DNA of 9,985 nucleotides, from NCBI GenBank assembly GCA_018828825.1, contig JAHJUV010000113.1, positions 1-9,985 on the forward strand, written 5' to 3'. Under the pieces are notes generated by a model that did no database searches, had not been told where the DNA came from, and worked only from the letters and a program-made list of their open reading frames with translations. This document shows positions 5,804 through 9,985 of this stretch, one piece after another. This DNA comes from Planctomycetota bacterium. GTDB taxonomy: Bacteria > Planctomycetota > Phycisphaerae > Sedimentisphaerales > UBA12454. The position numbers and the translations under genes were made by a program. Position 1 is the first letter of the stretch. Each line of letters starts with the position of its first letter.

Positions 5804-6603
5804 CAAATCAGGAAAGAAAAAGTAAAATTAAAGAGGATTTTAGAAGGAAACTTCTTGCGCATGTTGAGTTATTTAATTCAGCTGTTTCTACCAATAACGG
5901 AGATTGGATAGTAAAAGGTTTTATAGATATTGCCAAAAATATTTATACTATTTCTGTGGACACCAAAGTGGTTTCCAAAATAATGGAACTGCTCCTTTTT
6001 CCGCAAATTTGCCATATTGCAGAGAAAATGGGTTGCAAAATGGTTCTCTGCAAAGAGCAGAATTTTTATCCTGATATTACGTTTATTGACAAAAACAATA
6101 ACAAATTTGCTGTTGATTTAAAAAGCACTTACCGAAAAAACGAAAAAAAAGTAAACGGGATGACTTTGGGGGCATTTACGGGATATTTTCGAGATAGGAA
6201 CAGCCTAAAGAATATTACTTTTGCTTATGATGAATATATCAGTCATTTTGTGCTTGGAATTATATATTCCAGAACGGATAATACAGAAGATGAAAGAAAA
6301 GTTTATAAACTAAGCGATCTTCATAAAATTACTTCAGTGGTTAGGGATTTCACGTTTTTTGTTCAGGAAAAATACCGTATAGCTGCCGATAGACCCGGAA
6401 GTGGCAACACTAAAAATATAGGTTCTCTGACGAATATCGATAAGCTGGTAAATGGACGCGGACTTTTTGCCGAACTCAGTGAAGATGTTTTTGATGATTA
6501 CTGGATGTATTATTTAACGAAAGATATGGCAAAGGCAATTGATTTGAAAAAGTCGCCATACAAGAATTTGGCGGAATACAAGAAATATAAAAAAATGGAA
6601 TAG
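5800..6603 (+). CDS. Type II restriction endonuclease, EcoRV family (predicted target GATATC)
   Basis: The 267-residue protein aligns along its length with EcoRV (about 245 residues). Shared stretches, EcoRV first, include DTKVLS/DTKVVS, QQNHYPDF/EQNFYPDI, AIDIKTTY/AVDLKSTY, TLGGYTSFIR/TLGAFTGYFR and GSGNTTNIGS/GSGNTKNIGS. The catalytic PD...DxK is D92, D106 and K108 (EcoRV D74, D90, K92); E63 aligns with E45. The minor-groove Q-loop has Q87 for Q69. The major-groove recognition loop G200-S-G-N-T204 is identical to EcoRV 182-186. Specificity for GATATC with a blunt cut is therefore likely, though not shown. The ATG at 5800 overlaps the gltX stop as ATGA, with GGAAC as a weak ribosome site inside gltX; a TTG at 5788 is less likely. 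The gene is strongly AT-rich (13 G/C of 60 at 6061-6120) against its neighbours, which suggests horizontal transfer. It looks intact. Confidence 0.93.
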   Translation: MTNQERKSKIKEDFRRKLLAHVELFNSAVSTNNGDWIVKGFIDIAKNIYTISVDTKVVSKIMELLLFPQICHIAEKMGCKMVLCKEQNFYPDITFIDKNNNKFAVDLKSTYRKNEKKVNGMTLGAFTGYFRDRNSLKNITFAYDEYISHFVLGIIYSRTDNTEDERKVYKLSDLHKITSVVRDFTFFVQEKYRIAADRPGSGNTKNIGSLTNIDKLVNGRGLFAELSEDVFDDYWMYYLTKDMAKAIDLKKSPYKNLAEYKKYKKME

Positions 6604-6608
6604 TTTTG

Positions 6609-7688
6609 ATGAGAGCAAAAAAAAATACAATTGATAATTTGCAAATGAATTTTGTGAGCGATGATGCAATTTTTCCGTCAACACGGTATCAGGGCAGCAA
6701 GCTCAAGATAGCCGACTGGATTTGGGATGCCGTCTGCGATTTAGAATTTGAGACGGCTCTTGATGCTTTTGGTGGAGCAGGTAGTGTGGGATATATGTTA
6801 AAACAGCACGACAAACAAATAACTTACAATGATGTGTTGAAATTTAACTGGTATATTGGCTCTGCCCTTATTCAAAATGACGAGGTTGTTCTATCTGATG
6901 AAGATATTGATTTTATTTTGAATGAAAATTCAAATGTAAAATATCCGACATTTGTTCATGATACCTTTGGGGATATTTACTTTACCAAAGACGAAAATAA
7001 ATGGATTGATAGAGTAACGACAAATATATTCCTGCTCGATGATTTTTACAAAAAGGCTTTGGGTTTTTTCGCTCTTTTTCAGGCTTGTATTATCAAGCGG
7101 CCTTACAATCTTTTTCACCGTAAAAACTTATATATAAGGTTATCCGAAGTTGAGAGGAGTTTCGGCAACAAGACGACGTGGGATACGCCTTTCCAGGAGC
7201 ATTTCAAGCAATTTGTGGCGGAAGCCAATCAGGCGGTTTTCTGCAACGGCAAACAAAACAAAGCGTTAAATCTTGATGTTTTCGATATAAATGAATATTA
7301 CGACCTTGTCTATATTGATACTCCGTATATCTCCAAAAAAGGAGTGGGGGTGGACTATCTCGGTTTCTATCATTTTCTTGAAGGATTAACAAATTATGCC
7401 GATTGGAAAGAGAGGATTGATTATCATAGCAAACACAAGAGGCTGAAAGGCAATAGATCGGTTTGGGCGGACAAAAATGCCATTGTCTCCGGTTTTGACA
7501 AACTCTTTGATAAATTCAAGGAGAGTATTTTAGTTGTTTCATATAGGGCCGATGGTATTCCCTCGATACCACAGTTGGTGGATTTGCTGAAAAAATATAA
7601 GGCAGAGGTGCGAGAAATAAAACGGACTAGCTACAAATACGTACTTAGCACAAATCATTCAGAAGAAGTGTTAATTTTAGGAATTTAA
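6609..7688 (+). CDS. DNA adenine-N6 methyltransferase (alpha class), modification partner
   Basis: This 359-residue enzyme should transfer methyl from S-adenosylmethionine to adenine N6, protecting host sites from the nuclease encoded just upstream. Motif order is that of the alpha (Dam/D12-like) class: motif X TRYQGSK at 25-31, SAM-binding motif I LDAFGGAGSVG at 51-61, a large target-recognition region, then catalytic motif IV YIDTPY at 235-240. Motif IV reads DTPY rather than the usual DPPY. VVSYRADGIPS (309-319) resembles a block I associate with COG3392-type adenine methylases. It does not look like a close relative of M.EcoRV, which has DPPY and a shorter chain. The ATG at 6609 follows the nuclease stop by 5 nt, with GGAA at 6597-6600; a TTG one codon earlier is possible. 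Base composition is AT-rich like the nuclease, rising towards the end. The target GATATC is inferred from its partner, not from its own sequence. Confidence 0.88.
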   Translation: MRAKKNTIDNLQMNFVSDDAIFPSTRYQGSKLKIADWIWDAVCDLEFETALDAFGGAGSVGYMLKQHDKQITYNDVLKFNWYIGSALIQNDEVVLSDEDIDFILNENSNVKYPTFVHDTFGDIYFTKDENKWIDRVTTNIFLLDDFYKKALGFFALFQACIIKRPYNLFHRKNLYIRLSEVERSFGNKTTWDTPFQEHFKQFVAEANQAVFCNGKQNKALNLDVFDINEYYDLVYIDTPYISKKGVGVDYLGFYHFLEGLTNYADWKERIDYHSKHKRLKGNRSVWADKNAIVSGFDKLFDKFKESILVVSYRADGIPSIPQLVDLLKKYKAEVREIKRTSYKYVLSTNHSEEVLILGI

Positions 7689-7691
7689 AAA

Positions 7692-8597
7692 ATGAGCGTT
7701 CTTGTAACAGGTTCGATAGGGATTGATACTGTAACTACGCCTCTGGGCAAGAGTGAAAACTGTCTCGGCGGCTCGGCGGTATATTTTGCGATGGCGGCCA
7801 GTTTCTTCTCGCCGGTGCGTTTTGTCGGCGTCGTTGGCGCCGATTGCCCGTTTGATTTGGCCAAGGTCTTTTCCGGCAGGGATGTTGACCTTTCCGGCCT
7901 TGAGATTCGCGGCGGAAGCAAAACGTTCAGGTGGAAAGGCTCTTATCAGGGCGATATGAGCCAGGCTATGACCGATGCGATGGAACTAAATGTCCTTTCG
8001 GAGCGTCCGCCGATTGTGCCGGAGCATTTCAGGGACAGCGAATACGTCTTTCTCGCAAATACTCACCCAACATTACAGATACAGCTTCTCGAACAGCTTA
8101 GGCTGCCAAAGTTTGTTGTTGCCGATACGATGAACTGCTGGATTGACGGCCAGGCGGAGGAGCTAAAAAGACTGCTGCAGAGGATAAACGCACTGATATT
8201 GAACGACGGCGAAGCGAAAATGCTGACCAAGTGCGACAATCTCGCTGCCGCCGCGCAGGAGCTGATAAAAATGGGGCCCAAAGTTGTGATAATAAAGAAG
8301 GGCTCTCACGGCTCGATTTCGCTCGATAGCGAGGGCCACTGGATTGTGGTTGGCGGATATCCGACAGTTCATCTCAAGGACCCGACAGGCGCAGGCGATG
8401 CCTTTGCAGGGGCTTTGATGGGTTATCTTGCCTCGGCGGACCGAACAGATATTAAATCTCTCAAGACTGCGATAGCTTACGGCACGGTTACGGCTTCGCT
8501 TGTAATCGAAGGGTTTTCATTGTCTTCGGTAGCGTCAATCAGTAAGGCCGTGATTGACAAGAGATTTAACGAGCTGAAGGAAATAACCGGATTCTGA
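7692..8597 (+). CDS. PfkB-family carbohydrate kinase (substrate unknown)
   Basis: The 301-residue protein has the ribokinase fold. The substrate-side glycine motif is CLGGSAVYFA at 24-33, NDGE at 171-174 matches the N-x-x-E metal/phosphate motif, KKGSHG lies at 202-207, and the C-terminal PfkB signature DPTGAGDAFAGA at 230-241 supplies the catalytic base D236 and the anion hole. It should phosphorylate a sugar or nucleoside hydroxyl using ATP in the cytoplasm; nothing around it identifies the substrate. Its ATG comes 3 nt after the methyltransferase stop, and its AGGA ribosome site (7679-7682) lies inside the methyltransferase's last codons. The sequence is clearly GC-richer (35 of 60 at 7801-7860) than the two preceding genes, matching gltX and recA, so it appears to belong to the ancestral operon. 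Confidence 0.9.
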   Translation: MSVLVTGSIGIDTVTTPLGKSENCLGGSAVYFAMAASFFSPVRFVGVVGADCPFDLAKVFSGRDVDLSGLEIRGGSKTFRWKGSYQGDMSQAMTDAMELNVLSERPPIVPEHFRDSEYVFLANTHPTLQIQLLEQLRLPKFVVADTMNCWIDGQAEELKRLLQRINALILNDGEAKMLTKCDNLAAAAQELIKMGPKVVIIKKGSHGSISLDSEGHWIVVGGYPTVHLKDPTGAGDAFAGALMGYLASADRTDIKSLKTAIAYGTVTASLVIEGFSLSSVASISKAVIDKRFNELKEITGF

Positions 8598-8610
8598 TTT
8601 TGTATTGATT

Positions 8611-9186
8611 ATGCGATGCTTTGTTGCAATTGATATTGATGATAGGCTTCGCGGCCAAATTGACAAGCTCCAGAGAGAGCTTAAAAAACGTCTGAAAAAC
8701 CAGACGGGGATAAAATGGGTCAGGTCTGAACTTATTCATCTTACGCTGAAATTTTTGGGCGATGTTGAGGATACAAGAGCCGAAGAAGTCAACCAAACGC
8801 TCGAATCGGTCTGTGCGGGGCATAAGAGTTTCAAGCTTGAGTTTTCAACGATAGGCAGTTTCTCCAGGCCGCCGAAGGTGCTTTGGCTCGGTACTGAAAA
8901 AGCAAATACTGAGCTTGAAAAACTCGTGCAGGATATCGAGCAGGCTTTTGAGAATCTCGGTTTCGAAAAGGAACAAAGGCCATTCAGTCCGCATCTTACC
9001 CTTGCCCGCGTAAAGGAAAAACGTCCCGACAGGCAGCTTCCGGAAGTTATCGACAGTTTCGGAAAAATCGATGCCGAAGTGATAAATGTTGACTCGGTAT
9101 GCTTTTATAAAAGTCAGTTGACATCAGCCGGTCCTGTATATACGCTGTTGAAGAAAATTAACCTCAAGATTAGAGAGGAAGGATAG
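8611..9186 (+). CDS. thpR: RNA 2',3'-cyclic phosphodiesterase (2H phosphoesterase, LigT/ThpR)
   Basis: At 191 residues this has the usual length of the family. It starts MRCFVAIDID, and the two H-x-T motifs that define 2H phosphoesterases are HLT at 43-45 (in IHLTLKFLGD) and HLT at 128-130 (in SPHLTLARVK). Family members hydrolyse 2',3'-cyclic phosphate ends of RNA to 2'-phosphates; some show reversible 2'-5' RNA ligation, hence the older name ligT. I chose the ATG at 8611; a TTG at 8605 would add two residues. The ribosome site is poor, so translation may depend on coupling to the kinase gene, 13 nt upstream. It ends 2 nt before recA. A ligT/recA neighbourhood is also known in other bacteria such as Deinococcus, which supports the call; the functional link is unclear. 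Confidence 0.93.
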   Translation: MRCFVAIDIDDRLRGQIDKLQRELKKRLKNQTGIKWVRSELIHLTLKFLGDVEDTRAEEVNQTLESVCAGHKSFKLEFSTIGSFSRPPKVLWLGTEKANTELEKLVQDIEQAFENLGFEKEQRPFSPHLTLARVKEKRPDRQLPEVIDSFGKIDAEVINVDSVCFYKSQLTSAGPVYTLLKKINLKIREEG

Positions 9187-9188
9187 TA

Positions 9189-9985
9189 ATGGCTAAAATA
9201 AGCAAGGCAAAGAAAGCAGTTTCCGACGAAAATTCATCAAAACCGACAACAAAAAACGTATCTCTTGAAAGGGCGATTGCCCAGATAGAGAAACAGTACG
9301 GCAACGGCTCGATTATGCAGATGGACGAGAGCCTATATGCGAAAATTGAAGGTATCAAAACAGGCTCCATTTCGCTTGATATAGCACTGGGCGGTTGTGG
9401 AGTACCGCGAGGCAGGGTAATCGAGCTTTTCGGCCCTGAATCGAGCGGCAAAACGACTCTTGCTCTGCATATTATTGCCAATGCCCAAAAAGCAGGCGGC
9501 ATCGCGGCGTTTATCGACGCAGAACACGCTCTTGATACGACATGGGCCAAAAAACTCGGTGTGAATGTCAGCAGTCTTCTGGTCAGCCAGCCGGACACCG
9601 GCGAACAGGCTCTGGATATCACCGAAATGCTGATAAAGTCCAATGCAGTTGACGTTATTGTAATCGATTCTGTCGCAGCTCTTATTCCCGCCGCCGAGCT
9701 GGCTGGCGAAATGGGACAATCGCATATGGGACTCCACGCGAGACTTATGAGCCAGGCGATGAGAAAGCTTACCGGTGTTATATGTAAGAGCAAAACCTGC
9801 CTGATTTTCATCAATCAAATCAGAATGAAAATCGGCGTTATGTTCGGCAATCCGGAAACCACAACCGGCGGCAGGGCCCTGAAGTTTTATAGTTCTGTCA
9901 GGCTGGATGTTAGGAGGATTTCCACGATAAAGGAAGGAACTATCGCTGTCGGCAGCAGGGTAAGAGCAAGAGTTGTAAAGAATAA
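9189..9985 (+). CDS. recA: Recombinase RecA, N-terminal three quarters (partial)
   Basis: The frame runs off the right edge after 265 complete codons of a protein usually near 350 residues. RecA forms ATP-dependent filaments on single-stranded DNA for homologous recombination and triggers LexA self-cleavage. Hallmarks are Walker A GPESSGKTT (82-90), DAEHALD (110-116) with the catalytic glutamate, SQPDTGEQALDI (133-144), Walker B VIVIDSVAAL (156-165), MGQSHMGLHARLMSQAMRKL (175-194), and loop L2 INQIRMKIGVMFGN followed by PETTTGG (208-228). The N-terminus has a lysine-rich extension of about 15 residues relative to E. coli. AGGAAGGA at 9175-9182 is a strong ribosome site for the ATG at 9189, and it lies inside the end of thpR. 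The gene has no room for its own promoter in the 2-nt gap, so expression relies on upstream or intragenic promoters. Confidence 0.98.
   Translation, partial: MAKISKAKKAVSDENSSKPTTKNVSLERAIAQIEKQYGNGSIMQMDESLYAKIEGIKTGSISLDIALGGCGVPRGRVIELFGPESSGKTTLALHIIANAQKAGGIAAFIDAEHALDTTWAKKLGVNVSSLLVSQPDTGEQALDITEMLIKSNAVDVIVIDSVAALIPAAELAGEMGQSHMGLHARLMSQAMRKLTGVICKSKTCLIFINQIRMKIGVMFGNPETTTGGRALKFYSSVRLDVRRISTIKEGTIAVGSRVRARVVKN

Noticed and set aside
5800..7688. R-M cassette as part of a transposon or prophage
   Set aside because: No transposase, integrase, terminal inverted repeats or tRNA attachment site was found at either edge.
9170..9814. 214-codon open frame on the minus strand opposite recA
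   Set aside because: It lies entirely opposite recA and the end of thpR, both certain genes, and its composition is a by-product of their codon use.

Overview
The window looks like chromosomal DNA from a planctomycete, most likely of the Phycisphaerae/Sedimentisphaerales group. This is inferred mainly from a pseudopilin-like protein of the 'prepilin N-terminal cleavage plus H-X9-DG-like C-terminus' type that is amplified in those genomes, and from the mixture of dispersed short repeats with moderately GC-rich housekeeping genes. No rRNA, tRNA or CRISPR array was seen, so taxonomy rests on protein character only.

Left part (1-2402): the N-terminal half of a multi-pass membrane protein of the fused MFS/spermidine-synthase type runs off the left edge on the minus strand, with its own promoter. 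A 460-bp gap full of low-complexity and dispersed-repeat sequence separates it from a divergent ParA-family ATPase. This ATPase carries an unusual C-terminal AMPK-beta/CBM48-type glycogen-binding domain. Two hairpin terminators lie between it and a convergent pseudopilin-like gene.

Middle gap (3441-4168): about 730 bp without a convincing gene. It holds an inverted repeat upstream of the pilin gene, small hairpins, a possible 22-residue ORF, a sigma70-like promoter and an 83-bp imperfect palindrome of a known dispersed-repeat type. The palindrome falls in the predicted 5' leader of gltX.

Right part (4169-9985): a tight co-directional run of gltX (glutamyl-tRNA synthetase), an EcoRV-like restriction endonuclease, an alpha-class adenine DNA methyltransferase, a PfkB-family sugar kinase, thpR (RNA 2',3'-cyclic phosphodiesterase) and recA (cut by the right edge). 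Junctions are a 4-bp overlap, then gaps of 5, 3, 13 and 2 nt, so the run can be read as one operon. The restriction-modification pair is visibly more AT-rich than its neighbours and appears to have been inserted seamlessly between housekeeping genes, borrowing gltX transcription and probably translation.

The strongest observations are the EcoRV-type system (all catalytic and recognition-loop residues retained, predicted target GATATC) embedded in a gltX-recA operon with the nuclease gene before the methylase gene, and the ParA-CBM48 fusion.
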